Source: Promethearchaeota archaeon
GTDB lineage: Archaea; Asgardarchaeota; Lokiarchaeia; Sigyniarchaeales; Promethearchaeaceae
Direction of reading: 5' to 3'
NCBI GenBank assembly: GCA_016933055.1
Contig: JAFGBS010000002.1
Coordinates: 124,001 to 188,000 of the forward strand
DNA length: 64,000 bases
Shown here: in pieces, positions 28,305 through 38,149 of the stretch
Layout of the letters: each line of letters opens with the position of its first letter
Position numbering within the stretch: position 1 is the first letter of the stretch
Program-made: the position numbers and the translations under genes
Notes under the pieces: generated by a model
Databases searched by the model: none
Seen by the model: only the letters and a program-made list of their open reading frames with translations
Told to the model about the DNA's origin: nothing

Positions 28305-30392
28305 TTATAATACTATACGCTTTCGGTCTTCAAATTCTTGTTGTTTTCCTTTATTCCATAATTCAAGAGGAGTATAATAATCGGTGATTTTTGAAATGCG
28401 TTTTAAATTATGCTGTTCTGAATCAGCAGGTAGCATTTTCTTGAAGTACCCACATTTTGGGCAAGAATAGAAATCATAATTGAAGGTGAAAGAATTTAAA
28501 TTCTGATTCAATAGACTAATTGTCTGATTTTTCAATAGATCCAAATTTTCATTTTTTGGTGAATTATCTAACCATATAGGTAAAGTACTATTATTCTGAA
28601 TAACCCTTGCACTCTGAGAATGGATTTGACTCTTTTGTTGTAAAGAAATATCCAACGAGTAATTTGCATGAGAGGAGGGCGTATAATATACTGCTTCCGT
28701 TTCTACATTCCCATTAACGATGGATTTAGCATTTATAGGAAAGTGGGTAAGATCTAAATAAGCAAATCGATAGCTTACAAATTCCGCTGGTTCTTCCCAG
28801 ACAGTAAAGAACTTGTTTTGAGTCCTACTATAATATTTCGCACGATCAACTAAAAATTTCAAGATTTTCAAGCCTAATTCCAAAGAACTCTTATCTTCAT
28901 GAAGATGGGAATTTGTATGAAAATACACCATCTCGTCTAATCCAATAAATCCGAACAACAATGCTTGGCGATTGAGATCTAACAATGGTTGATTATTCAC
29001 TAATTCATTACACAAGGGTAATCTGCCTTTCTGTAGGAGAGTACGGATAATTTTATACTTTAATTGTAATATGTCACGCGAAAGATCCATTTGTTGTTCT
29101 AGAATTTCGAAAATTTTAGTTTCATCTCCATTTGCCTTATAAGCAATTCTGGGAAGATTAATTGAAATACTCTGTAATGCTCCTACATTTACGTAAGATT
29201 GATGCCAATCGAACAGATTCGGGTTTTGTTCGTTCATTAAATAAGAAGATTTATGCTCATTCGAAAAAATCGAGCCAAGATATCCTTCCCGTAGCCAAGG
29301 ATTTAGACTATTTATAAAAATGGGGGTTCCCATGTTAGCGGCTTCGGTAAATAAATTAAGCGAAATATCAGGATTTTGAAGATCTTTAGGAGATAACAGT
29401 ACTTTATGTTTGGGAAATGCAAATAACCGATTTCTTGCATCGCCTTGAGTGTACACTTTAGATAAAGCATTGAAAAACAACCGATTCTCCTCCTCATAAT
29501 CCAAATAAGTCCCATGAATAATTCCTCCAGGACCGATAGCATCCACATCTTTCAGAAAATCAGGGATATGGGGACTACAGATGATGGACGATATTGGTAC
29601 ATAGGATCCTCGAGAAAAATATTGTTGATTTAATTCGAAGAGGAAAGTTTGAGCTAATTGTGCGATTTCTGATTGGGATAATTTACTCAAATAAGGAGAA
29701 AGAAAAGTGTTGAAGTAAAGATAATTTTGTTCTCCAGAAAATTCCGAATTCACAAAAGCTAACCATTTACACGCATGTAAGACTGCGACTGTGGCGTTTC
29801 TGGCGGGATTAGACATAGTAAAGGTTAAATACCCTGCTGGGGGAATTCCATGTTTTAAGATCATCCGTAAATCCCAAGATTGGGAAAAAGGTCTCATGTC
29901 AAAATACCGTAACGAATGAATATGAATATCTCCTGATAAATGACTCCTAGCTTGATCAGTTGAAAGCAATTTCAACAAAGCATATTCAGATGCAAGCTGA
30001 CCTGCTGCCCATCGATGAATATTCTCAGGTGCACTATACTCGACAGAACGTGGATTATAATTCGTGTGGAGAAGAACTTCATAATCCGCTATAGGCATCC
30101 CAATACGGGTATATTTTTTTCGAGCTTCTTCGAAATTCAATTCACTGAGAACAGAACACACTAATTCTCGGATATGAGGACCAGATAAAAATCGAATCCC
30201 AGAGGCAATTATCCTCCTTACTACCAGTTCAGTTACTTTTTTTGCATCTTCTGCAGGGAGTTCAGCTTCTTTGATAATAGAAGCCAGTATGTTTTTAGGA
30301 TTAAACTTTTGAACATCCCCAGTACTCATAAATACTTCAGGGAGGAGTTTGTGGATATATTCGGAATTTTCCTTGTGTTCGCGATCTGACAT
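28305..30392 (-). CDS. NrdD-family (anaerobic ribonucleotide reductase-like) protein with ATP-cone; apparently degenerate active site
   Basis: ATP-cone-like N-terminus; GDIHIHSLRYFDMRPFSQSWDLR; NLPRIAYKANGDE; C-term CPKCGYF...KITDYYTPLELWNKGKQQEFEDRKR. The track ORF starts at 30533; ATG at 30392 (MSDREH) is also plausible. Confidence 0.85.
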   Translation of the reverse strand: MSDREHKENSEYIHKLLPEVFMSTGDVQKFNPKNILASIIKEAELPAEDAKKVTELVVRRIIASGIRFLSGPHIRELVCSVLSELNFEEARKKYTRIGMPIADYEVLLHTNYNPRSVEYSAPENIHRWAAGQLASEYALLKLLSTDQARSHLSGDIHIHSLRYFDMRPFSQSWDLRMILKHGIPPAGYLTFTMSNPARNATVAVLHACKWLAFVNSEFSGEQNYLYFNTFLSPYLSKLSQSEIAQLAQTFLFELNQQYFSRGSYVPISSIICSPHIPDFLKDVDAIGPGGIIHGTYLDYEEENRLFFNALSKVYTQGDARNRLFAFPKHKVLLSPKDLQNPDISLNLFTEAANMGTPIFINSLNPWLREGYLGSIFSNEHKSSYLMNEQNPNLFDWHQSYVNVGALQSISINLPRIAYKANGDETKIFEILEQQMDLSRDILQLKYKIIRTLLQKGRLPLCNELVNNQPLLDLNRQALLFGFIGLDEMVYFHTNSHLHEDKSSLELGLKILKFLVDRAKYYSRTQNKFFTVWEEPAEFVSYRFAYLDLTHFPINAKSIVNGNVETEAVYYTPSSHANYSLDISLQQKSQIHSQSARVIQNNSTLPIWLDNSPKNENLDLLKNQTISLLNQNLNSFTFNYDFYSCPKCGYFKKMLPADSEQHNLKRISKITDYYTPLELWNKGKQQEFEDRKRIVL

Positions 30393-30547
30393 TTTAGTAG
30401 AGAACTCTTTGTTTGTTTTACATGAAAATAGAAATATGTCGGTGATTGTGGAGGATAATTGATTATCCAATCCTTCACCATCAGCAAAGCTACTTACCGA
30501 CACAAGATTAAAAATCTTATGTGAGATAATCAATATCGGATTAATAT

Positions 30548-31879
30548 CTAAACAGTGTCTAGAATTTTTTTCACAGAATTAACCACGGAGGAAATCATAA
30601 TTTCTGTTTGAGTTTCATCCCGCATGTTTCTTAAAGTGACTTGTTTTGATTCTAATTCTCGCTTTCCCAAAATAAGACAAATAGGGACTCCTAAAGAACT
30701 AGCTAATCCAAGGGAGTCCCGAATGTTACGATCCCAAGAGAAATCGCATTTTATATTTGCATTTCTCAACAGACTCATAAGAGGAATCATTTTCTCTACC
30801 GCTATTTTTACCGGGATAAGTAAAACATCGATAGAGGATTCATTTTGTTTAATTTTCGGATATTTTTCAGGATTTTGTAAAATCTCCGTTAATATTACAT
30901 CCACTCCTACGGAAATACCTACGGCGGGATAATCTTTACCTCTATCGATAAATTTACCGATAATTTTATCATACCGCCCTCCTGCAGCAATTGAACTGGT
31001 AATAGTGGAATTTTTAAAAAAAACTTCAAAAATCGGCCCCGTATAAATTTCCAAACCGCGAGCAAGATCGGGTCTAAATTTTACCTTTTTAGCGATTTTC
31101 ATGTCCTTACAAAAGGATAAAATCGTTCTTACTTCTGTAATCCCTTCGAGTGCAAGAGGATGGATTAAATTTTCTTCAAAAAATTGAATTTTTTTTTGAT
31201 TCGTACCTTTAACGTTTATTTTTTTGAAGATTTCCTCACAAGTAGTAACGCCAATACCTTTATTCCCCAATTCGTCTTGAACTCCCTTAATTCCTATTTT
31301 TTTTAATTTATCAATCGATAAGACGATTTGAGATGCCAGTTCCTCTGAAGTGATTCCAAGTTCTCTAAGTATCCCAAATAAAAGCTTTCTGCTATTTAAT
31401 TCAATATAGATGTCAAATCCTAATTTATCTGCCGCACCGGCTGCAATTGCAAGGCATTCCGCATCATAAATCAAGGAATTGGAACCTATGACATCCGCAT
31501 CTAACTGAAAAAATTCCCGATATCGACCAGCTTTTGTGGGACCGTCTCGAAATACTTTGCCAAATTCATAGCGTTTGAAAGGTAAAATAAGTTGGGGGTT
31601 CATTCCTACATATCGACTCAAGGGGACCGTTAGATCGTATCGTAATGCAAGATTTCGTTTCCCATTGTCTTGAAACGTATACATCTCCTTTAGAATTTCC
31701 GATCCTCCTGCATATTTGGATGCAAGAATTTCCTGAAATTCTATTATTGGAGTTTCTATAGGGTTGTATCCGAATTTCTCAAATTCTTCTGTAAATGCGC
31801 GTACTATAAAATTTTGGATCAATTTTTCTTTTACGTTAAGATCCCTTGTTCCTTTCAGATTACGAAGATCTTGAGACAT
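30548..31879 (-). CDS. hisS: Histidyl-tRNA synthetase
   Basis: LKGTRDL; RYDLTVPLSRYV; FQLDADVIGS; GLEIYTGPIFEV; AAGGRYDKIIG. Confidence 0.96.
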   Translation of the reverse strand: MSQDLRNLKGTRDLNVKEKLIQNFIVRAFTEEFEKFGYNPIETPIIEFQEILASKYAGGSEILKEMYTFQDNGKRNLALRYDLTVPLSRYVGMNPQLILPFKRYEFGKVFRDGPTKAGRYREFFQLDADVIGSNSLIYDAECLAIAAGAADKLGFDIYIELNSRKLLFGILRELGITSEELASQIVLSIDKLKKIGIKGVQDELGNKGIGVTTCEEIFKKINVKGTNQKKIQFFEENLIHPLALEGITEVRTILSFCKDMKIAKKVKFRPDLARGLEIYTGPIFEVFFKNSTITSSIAAGGRYDKIIGKFIDRGKDYPAVGISVGVDVILTEILQNPEKYPKIKQNESSIDVLLIPVKIAVEKMIPLMSLLRNANIKCDFSWDRNIRDSLGLASSLGVPICLILGKRELESKQVTLRNMRDETQTEIMISSVVNSVKKILDTV

Positions 31880-31889
31880 TCCTACCCCA

Positions 31890-32231
31890 TTAATTCCATT
31901 GATAGGCAGATAATACGAGCACGGCGATAACCCCTACAATAATAAGTGATATCAAATAGGAAAGAAAGAGTTTTCGTCTCCGTTCAGGATTTAATTGAAT
32001 TTGATACCCTAGACCAAAACTTAATCCACCACCAATCACCGATAGGAGTCCGATGAGTAATGTATAATCGGATAACGCTCCAAATAATCCGTTACTCGTA
32101 GCAAGGCTTTTAATTATCACAAATAATACATCAATGATCAGCAATCCCACAAAAAACCATGATTGGAATTGTATCATTTTTAAAAACCGGTCTGGTTCTT
32201 CCTTGGGGATCTTCGGACTTTTTGTTGCCAT
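31890..32231 (-). CDS. Small membrane protein (about 3 TMs)
   Basis: 113 aa hydrophobic ORF between hisS and nac. Confidence 0.65.
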   Translation of the reverse strand: MATKSPKIPKEEPDRFLKMIQFQSWFFVGLLIIDVLFVIIKSLATSNGLFGALSDYTLLIGLLSVIGGGLSFGLGYQIQLNPERRRKLFLSYLISLIIVGVIAVLVLSAYQWN

Positions 32232-32246
32232 AATTTTTCACTTTAA

Positions 32247-32735
32247 CTATTTAGATTTTAAGAATAATATCGCTCGAGCAAGGTCTCCATCTGATTCCTT
32301 CAAGGCATGTTCTGCTTCTTTTTCTGATACACCTGCTTGAGCTGCTACGATCGCAATATCTTCAGATCGAATTTCTCCGCTGCTCACGACTTCCAACTCT
32401 TCTTCAAGTTCTTCATATGCTTCGGATTCTTCATCATCGTACTCATTGTCTCCATAGGAAGAGAGCTCTTGTTCTACAGGTTCTCCGAGGATTTGGTGAA
32501 TCGTCATTCCTTGTTGGGTCAGTTGCATAACTTGCGGATTTTCAATCACAATTTCTTTATCGGGGCATTGGATAATTACCCGTGTTGCTTCAATTTCATT
32601 CACATTATCTATGCCTTGTTTTTGTAACTGCCTACGCATCGCTCGAGAAGCGGAAGATGCAGATTTGGTTGAAGGTTTCACTTTCTGCATTTTTTCTTTT
32701 TTTTTTTCAAGGAGTTCTTTTGGCAATTTTGGCAT
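32247..32735 (-). CDS. nac: Nascent polypeptide-associated complex protein (archaeal NAC-alpha)
   Basis: NVNEIEATRVIIQCPDKEIVIENPQV (NAC domain) and C-terminal UBA VSEKEAEHALKESDGDLARAILFL. Confidence 0.93.
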   Translation of the reverse strand: MPKLPKELLEKKKEKMQKVKPSTKSASSASRAMRRQLQKQGIDNVNEIEATRVIIQCPDKEIVIENPQVMQLTQQGMTIHQILGEPVEQELSSYGDNEYDDEESEAYEELEEELEVVSSGEIRSEDIAIVAAQAGVSEKEAEHALKESDGDLARAILFLKSK

Positions 32736-32816
32736 GAATGATCAGGTTTATTGTTTAATATGAAGCGTGTTGTATGCAAAGAAAATATTAAGTCCCATTA
32801 AATTGTTTTGGTAGGT

Positions 32817-33332
32817 TTATGTGATTTTTGGAATTCCTTTTCGCACATTAACTGCTTGACCGACAGATAAACCAACATAGGTAGGGGGTACATTCAATTT
32901 TCCTATAGCGATCAGTTGATCGTACTCATTGACAATTAAAACCTCGCTACCAATTCGTAAAGTTTCGTCAATTCCCACTATATGTTGAGCGAAAACTGAT
33001 TTCCCTTCTCGAATGAATTCTTCCACTTCTGTTTGAATGATTACTCGATGATGTGGAGAGGTTGTATGGGTATGCAAAAGGCGTGCGCCCTCAATGGAAA
33101 GCGAGAATAATCCGACAGTGGGTTTGTAGGAGAAAATTCGTTCTGAATCCAAATAGATATATTTAATATTTCCCGTGTTACGGGAAAAATCAATATCAAT
33201 TCGTGATTCCGTTAAAATTCCATTAAATATATCCGTTCCAAATTGAAAATGAAGAATTGAAAGGATTTTCTTGAGAATTCTGGATTTGGATTTATTAATG
33301 TCGAGATCAAGCCGGTCTGTTGGAAGAGGCAT
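32817..33332 (-). CDS. PUA-domain protein (COG1370-like)
   Basis: C-terminal PUA pattern HRVIIQTEVEEFIREGKSVFAQHIVGIDETLRIGSEVLIVNEYDQLIAIGKL. Confidence 0.82.
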   Translation of the reverse strand: MPLPTDRLDLDINKSKSRILKKILSILHFQFGTDIFNGILTESRIDIDFSRNTGNIKYIYLDSERIFSYKPTVGLFSLSIEGARLLHTHTTSPHHRVIIQTEVEEFIREGKSVFAQHIVGIDETLRIGSEVLIVNEYDQLIAIGKLNVPPTYVGLSVGQAVNVRKGIPKIT

Positions 33333-33362
33333 AATAGGTCACTAATTAATTGTCATGATTTT

Positions 33363-33719
33363 TCAAATTGGTTTATATTCCGGTCGATAAGGATAAAATA
33401 CTTCAATCAGACGTGTTTCCTCCAAAACTTTCGCACCATGTCTCTCATCTGCTTCAAAGACATAACTATCTCCCGTAGAAGCGATGAATTCCCTATTAAA
33501 ATCATCTGAAAGGAATTTTATTTTTCCTGAGATAATAAACCCAATTTGTACATTGGGGTGATTATGGAGGGGGATTTCTGCATTTTTTTTTAAGTGGAAT
33601 ACGCACAACATGGTTTCGGAATTATATGCAAGAGTCTGTCTATATATACCCGGTAAAGCTTCAAAAGGAGGAATATCTTTCAAGTTCACGGGATTGTTAG
33701 TTTTAGTTTTTTCAGTCAT
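33363..33719 (-). CDS. Cupin-domain protein
   Basis: AEIPLHNHPNVQIGFIISGKIKF...GDSYVFEADERHGAKVLEETRLIEVF. Confidence 0.88.
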   Translation of the reverse strand: MTEKTKTNNPVNLKDIPPFEALPGIYRQTLAYNSETMLCVFHLKKNAEIPLHNHPNVQIGFIISGKIKFLSDDFNREFIASTGDSYVFEADERHGAKVLEETRLIEVFYPYRPEYKPI

Positions 33720-33770
33720 GTATTATGTGTTACTCATGGTAGTAAAAAAAGAATGGGGATAAGAAATCGT

Positions 33771-34979
33771 TTAGGAATACAGATTCTTGGGTACTTGTTT
33801 TTTCGATAATACCTTCTCTAAAGCTACTTCAAAATCTTCCATGCTGATAATGGTCTTTTTTGCTCGAATAGCAATCATTCCCGCCTCAATACAAATCGCA
33901 TTAATCTCGGCTCCAGTTGCATTCTCCGTTTTTTGCACAAGTTGTTTGAAGTTCACATTTTTCTCTAATTTGAGGTTTTTTGAGTGAATTTTAAAGATCT
34001 GTAAACGGTCTTCTTCTTTAGGTAGAGGAAATTTGATGATCCGATCAAATCTGCCCGGTCTTAGTAAAGCAGGATCTAGAATATCAAAGCGGTTGGTTGC
34101 TGCAATGATTCTGACATCACCACGATCGTCAAAACCATCTAGTTCCGAAAGCAATTGCATTAATGTTCTTTGTACTTCTCTATCTCCCGAGGTAGCAACC
34201 TGTAATCTTTGACTACCAATGGCATCTAATTCATCAATAAAAATAATTGACGGGGCTTTTTTCCGTGCAAGTTGGAAAATTTCCCGAACCATTCGTGCAC
34301 CCTCACCAATGAATTTCTGAACCAGTTCCGAACCTATAATTCGGATGAATCTGGCTTTTGTTTCATGAGCAACCGCTTTAGCTGTCAGTGTTTTTCCTGT
34401 ACCCGGTTCGCCATATAGTAAAACTCCTTTGGGGGGTTTAACTCCCACACTTTCAAATAATTCAGGATATAACAGGGGTAATTCTACAGTTTCTTTTACT
34501 TCCGTAATTTGTTCCTCTAATCCCCCAATATCATTATAGGATACATCCGGAAGGGTATCGATTAATTCCATGCCTTGAACGAGAGGATCCATGCTTTCTG
34601 GCATGATTTCCATCACAGCAAAATTTCTTTGATTCAAAGCAACCCGCATACCCGGTTCTAATTCTTTAGTGGTGATTTTACGGGATACGTTTACAATGAA
34701 TTGTGGACCCGTGCTACTTTTAACAACCACTCGATCATCTTCAAGTATATCAGTAACCGTAGCTCCTATTAAAGGCGGTTGTCGTAATCTATCTAATTCA
34801 TTTCGCAGGGTGTGCAGTTCTTTATCAAGACGCAATCGTTCGGTTTCTAAAAGCTGCTTCTCTGTTTCTAATGACCTTAACCTACGTTCTAAGTGTCGAG
34901 TATACGTTATGAGATAATTATCATTCGCACGTTTCTCATCATCTTCAGAATCGTCTTGGTTTTTTTTTAGTGTGCTCAT
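33771..34979 (-). CDS. pan: Proteasome-activating nucleotidase (PAN/Rpt-like AAA ATPase)
   Basis: Coiled-coil N-term, YNDIGGLEEQITEVKETVELPLLYPELFESVGVKPPKGVLLYGEPGTGKT, AATNRFDILDPALLRPGRFDR. ATG at 34979 is preferred over 35024. Confidence 0.93.
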   Translation of the reverse strand: MSTLKKNQDDSEDDEKRANDNYLITYTRHLERRLRSLETEKQLLETERLRLDKELHTLRNELDRLRQPPLIGATVTDILEDDRVVVKSSTGPQFIVNVSRKITTKELEPGMRVALNQRNFAVMEIMPESMDPLVQGMELIDTLPDVSYNDIGGLEEQITEVKETVELPLLYPELFESVGVKPPKGVLLYGEPGTGKTLTAKAVAHETKARFIRIIGSELVQKFIGEGARMVREIFQLARKKAPSIIFIDELDAIGSQRLQVATSGDREVQRTLMQLLSELDGFDDRGDVRIIAATNRFDILDPALLRPGRFDRIIKFPLPKEEDRLQIFKIHSKNLKLEKNVNFKQLVQKTENATGAEINAICIEAGMIAIRAKKTIISMEDFEVALEKVLSKKQVPKNLYS

Positions 34980-35244
34980 TTTTCTACCATCAAAAGGGGT
35001 TAATGTATGCAGTCCTAATATCATTATGATAAGTTTTTATCTTTTATGTCTAGTTTCTTGCAAGGTTTTTGGAAATTTTTTAACAATAGTATCTCTACTT
35101 TGAAAAAGAAATTGTGCCTATTTATCTTTTGGGCTATAGTTTAAAATAAAAATGGAATTCTGCACGAGTATATTTTTATGTGTCCCGAAAATTACTTAAA
35201 AAATCGACTCTTTATTTCAATCATCTAAAAGGTGCAGTTTTAAA

Positions 35245-35793
35245 ATGTACACATGTGAACTATGTGGTGAGTTAACTGACCGGAAAATATTTCGAACCAT
35301 TGAAGGGGTAAAAATGTTGGTATGCCAAAATTGCAGCATGCTGGGAGAAAAGCCAAAATCGGAACAAAAACCCACACAAGTGCATAGAAAAACCCCTTCT
35401 TATTACTTAGATCAACCGCAATTTATACCACGTTCTACTACCAAGCCCGTTAAGAAAAATAAAGTCCCCCCACAAAGATCTAAAAATATACCAATTGATC
35501 GGTTGCAGTTAGTAGATAATTATCGAAATATCTTGAAAAAAATACGAAAGGATAATGACTTGGATCAGAATAAATTTGCAAATAGCGTGGGTATAACTCT
35601 TGCAAGTTATCGACATATTGAATCAGGTAAGTTAGATTTAACCATTCAAGAAGCGAAACGAATCGAGAAAAAATTTGACGTGAACCTCACAGAATTAATT
35701 TCGGACTTTGAAGAAGACACATATGACCAATATTTACATGGAAAATCCTCTCGAGCGACTCTCGGAGATGTCTATGTCAAACGGAAGAAATAA
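35245..35793 (+). CDS. Multiprotein bridging factor 1 (MBF1) homologue
   Basis: N-terminal zinc ribbon (CELCGELTD...MLVCQNCSML) plus HTH (IRKDNDLDQNKFANSVGITLASYRHIESGKLDLTIQEAKRIEK). Confidence 0.9.
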   Translation: MYTCELCGELTDRKIFRTIEGVKMLVCQNCSMLGEKPKSEQKPTQVHRKTPSYYLDQPQFIPRSTTKPVKKNKVPPQRSKNIPIDRLQLVDNYRNILKKIRKDNDLDQNKFANSVGITLASYRHIESGKLDLTIQEAKRIEKKFDVNLTELISDFEEDTYDQYLHGKSSRATLGDVYVKRKK

Positions 35794-36994
35794 GATCGCC
35801 ATCGTGCTGCATGCACGTCACCCTACACTTCCCATATATGATAAAGAGGAATTTGAGGGATTAGCGAAAGCAGCGGGATATACAATCATAAAATGGTATT
35901 CTCAAAATTTGAAAAAAATCAACTCCAAATATCTTATCGGTGTTGGAAAACTAGAAGAGATAGTTCAGAACCAATCTGGAGATTTCGAAGGCCATCGGGA
36001 TGACTTTGCAACTCGAATAGAAAAGCGAAGAGAGGAAGACTTTGTTTATTTATTTTTGAACAGATTAAAACCTAATCAAATACGGAACTTGTCTGCCGTA
36101 TTGAAGACCAAAGTCATTGATCGGGATTTGTTGATCTTGGAAATATTCGAGGCTCATGCCACTACTCGTGAGGCAAACATCCAAATTAAGCTTGCACGGT
36201 TATTTTTAGAATCGACCCGAAAACAAAAAGAATTGTCGGATAAATTAGTAACTGAACGGCAAGGGCGGGATTTCATGGGCAAAGGATATGGTGCTTTTGA
36301 AGCTTATCGACGTTCTTTCAAAGAACAAAGAAAAAATTTGGTGAATGAATTAGAAGTGATACGTAAACAACGTGATCTTCGTAGAAATGCCCGTAGAGAT
36401 GTATATAATGTGTCAATTGTGGGGTATACCAATGCAGGGAAGACAACTCTATTAAATACGATGAAAGGGGCGGAATTAGATACTAAAGATAGCCCGTTTA
36501 CTACTGTTTCGAGTGTAACCCGAAATCTTACAGTGAACGGAGAAGAATTGACGATTTCGGATAGTGTTGGATTCGTTTATGACATTCCTCACGAAATTAT
36601 TGAAGCATTTTTGTCTACTTTAGAGGAAGTGGCTTTTGCAGATTGTATAATTCTCACACTGGATATATCTGATGCATTAGAAGAGATTTTCCAAAAATTA
36701 CAAACCACTTTTCAAGTACTAGTCAAAATTGGTGCATACAATATTCCTGTAGTGTATTTTATGAATAAAGTAGATAAACTTGATACGGAAACCTTCACGA
36801 GAAAACAAGCACAACTTTTGGAAATTATTCCAGAGGATTCAGTAATGTTTTTTGGATCCGCTTTAGAGGAGGAAACTGCCGAACAATTATGTCAAAAACT
36901 CTATGAGATTAAGAACTCTCTTACACCCTCAACACGAGTATTATCCCAAGAGTCCTTAAGTGCTATGGTTGAAAGAATTAAAGTTCTACTTTAA
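35768..36994 (+). CDS. hflX: HflX-family GTPase
   Basis: IKWYSQNLKKINSKYLIGVGKLEEI; GYTNAGKTTLLN; DSVGFVYDIPHEIIEAFLSTLEEV; MNKVDKL. Start overlaps the mbf1 3' end. Confidence 0.93.
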   Translation: MSMSNGRNKIAIVLHARHPTLPIYDKEEFEGLAKAAGYTIIKWYSQNLKKINSKYLIGVGKLEEIVQNQSGDFEGHRDDFATRIEKRREEDFVYLFLNRLKPNQIRNLSAVLKTKVIDRDLLILEIFEAHATTREANIQIKLARLFLESTRKQKELSDKLVTERQGRDFMGKGYGAFEAYRRSFKEQRKNLVNELEVIRKQRDLRRNARRDVYNVSIVGYTNAGKTTLLNTMKGAELDTKDSPFTTVSSVTRNLTVNGEELTISDSVGFVYDIPHEIIEAFLSTLEEVAFADCIILTLDISDALEEIFQKLQTTFQVLVKIGAYNIPVVYFMNKVDKLDTETFTRKQAQLLEIIPEDSVMFFGSALEEETAEQLCQKLYEIKNSLTPSTRVLSQESLSAMVERIKVLL

Positions 36995-37060
36995 ATGACC
37001 ATTGATTACTTTGTCATTTGAGATTCTGAATGCATAGTTTATAAAAAAAAAAATACAGTT

Positions 37061-37519
37061 TTATGCATTTACTCGCGAATATTGCCGAGCAAGACGTTTT
37101 ACATTCACTTTTCGCTTCAAGGGTGGCACATTCTGGTGATTTCTAAGAATGGTGTATAGTAAATAAAATCCGAGCGCCTCTACACCGATTACAATACAGT
37201 TTATCCAAAAATATGACATAGCAAGGCCAACCAGGGCACCAATCAAGGTGAGAACTGTCAAAAATACCACAGCACCTGGACCATCTCGTTTAACTTCTAA
37301 GTTTAAATACTCTAATATGATTGTTTCTAATCCTAAATAGATACGGTTAGCTATTAATGCCATAAAGAAAGCCCATCCGACCATAACTGCGGATGAAACT
37401 CCCAGCATGACAAAAGGATAATAAATAAGTGTAAAAGCAATTGTACCCACTGTAACATGCCCAATTGCTATTAAATCTAATACAGCCATTTCTTTTTGTA
37501 CAGTCACGGATGATGACAA
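37061..37519 (-). CDS. Membrane protein (about 4 TMs)
   Basis: 152 aa with TM segments and a basic C-terminus. Confidence 0.6.
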   Translation of the reverse strand: MSSSVTVQKEMAVLDLIAIGHVTVGTIAFTLIYYPFVMLGVSSAVMVGWAFFMALIANRIYLGLETIILEYLNLEVKRDGPGAVVFLTVLTLIGALVGLAMSYFWINCIVIGVEALGFYLLYTILRNHQNVPPLKRKVNVKRLARQYSRVNA

Positions 37520-37588
37520 TTTTTTCCCTCCTATCGGGTAATATGAAATGGATAGATATAGGCTTTTTAGACTCCATATGTTAGTAAT

Positions 37589-37876
37589 TCATAATGGAAT
37601 GGTCCATACATGCTTCTTTTTTCGTTTTCTCCCTTTTTTAACAAATATTAATGTAGGTTTATTCAAATTGGATAAAACTGACTTCGTGGAATACAGATCT
37701 GATATATCTTGCTCTATGAAGTGATTTTCATCATCTTCGATTTCGATGAGGATTTCGGAATCATGTTTCTTACTATGATCCTGTTCCATTGGGTTGTCTA
37801 TTTGGCTCTCTTTCATGTAGGTGGGGGAACTGTTGTTTCGGAAAGATTTTTTCTTTTTTGTAACCAAATGACTCAT
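37589..37876 (-). CDS. Hypothetical small protein
   Basis: 95 aa, basic ends and acidic middle; purine-rich sequence upstream of ATG. Confidence 0.4.
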   Translation of the reverse strand: MSHLVTKKKKSFRNNSSPTYMKESQIDNPMEQDHSKKHDSEILIEIEDDENHFIEQDISDLYSTKSVLSNLNKPTLIFVKKGRKRKKKHVWTIPL

Positions 37877-38149
37877 ATTCCGTCTTTTTCTCCATTATAG
37901 AGGTATTTGAGCTATGTAAGAATTTTGATATAGCTCTATCCATTTTCTAATAAATATAGTTAGAGTGGCAATATAAATCCATCCTTATTGTTTTTTATGT
38001 TTTTTCCCGAAACTCTCCAAAATTTAGAGCTTTATATAGAATATTAGGGAAATTATTGTTTGTATAGGAACTTATCTAACTAATAAAGAATATATCATAA
38101 TATTGATAGACCTTTATCAAAAAATAAAAATAAAAGCATCCAACTCTTA

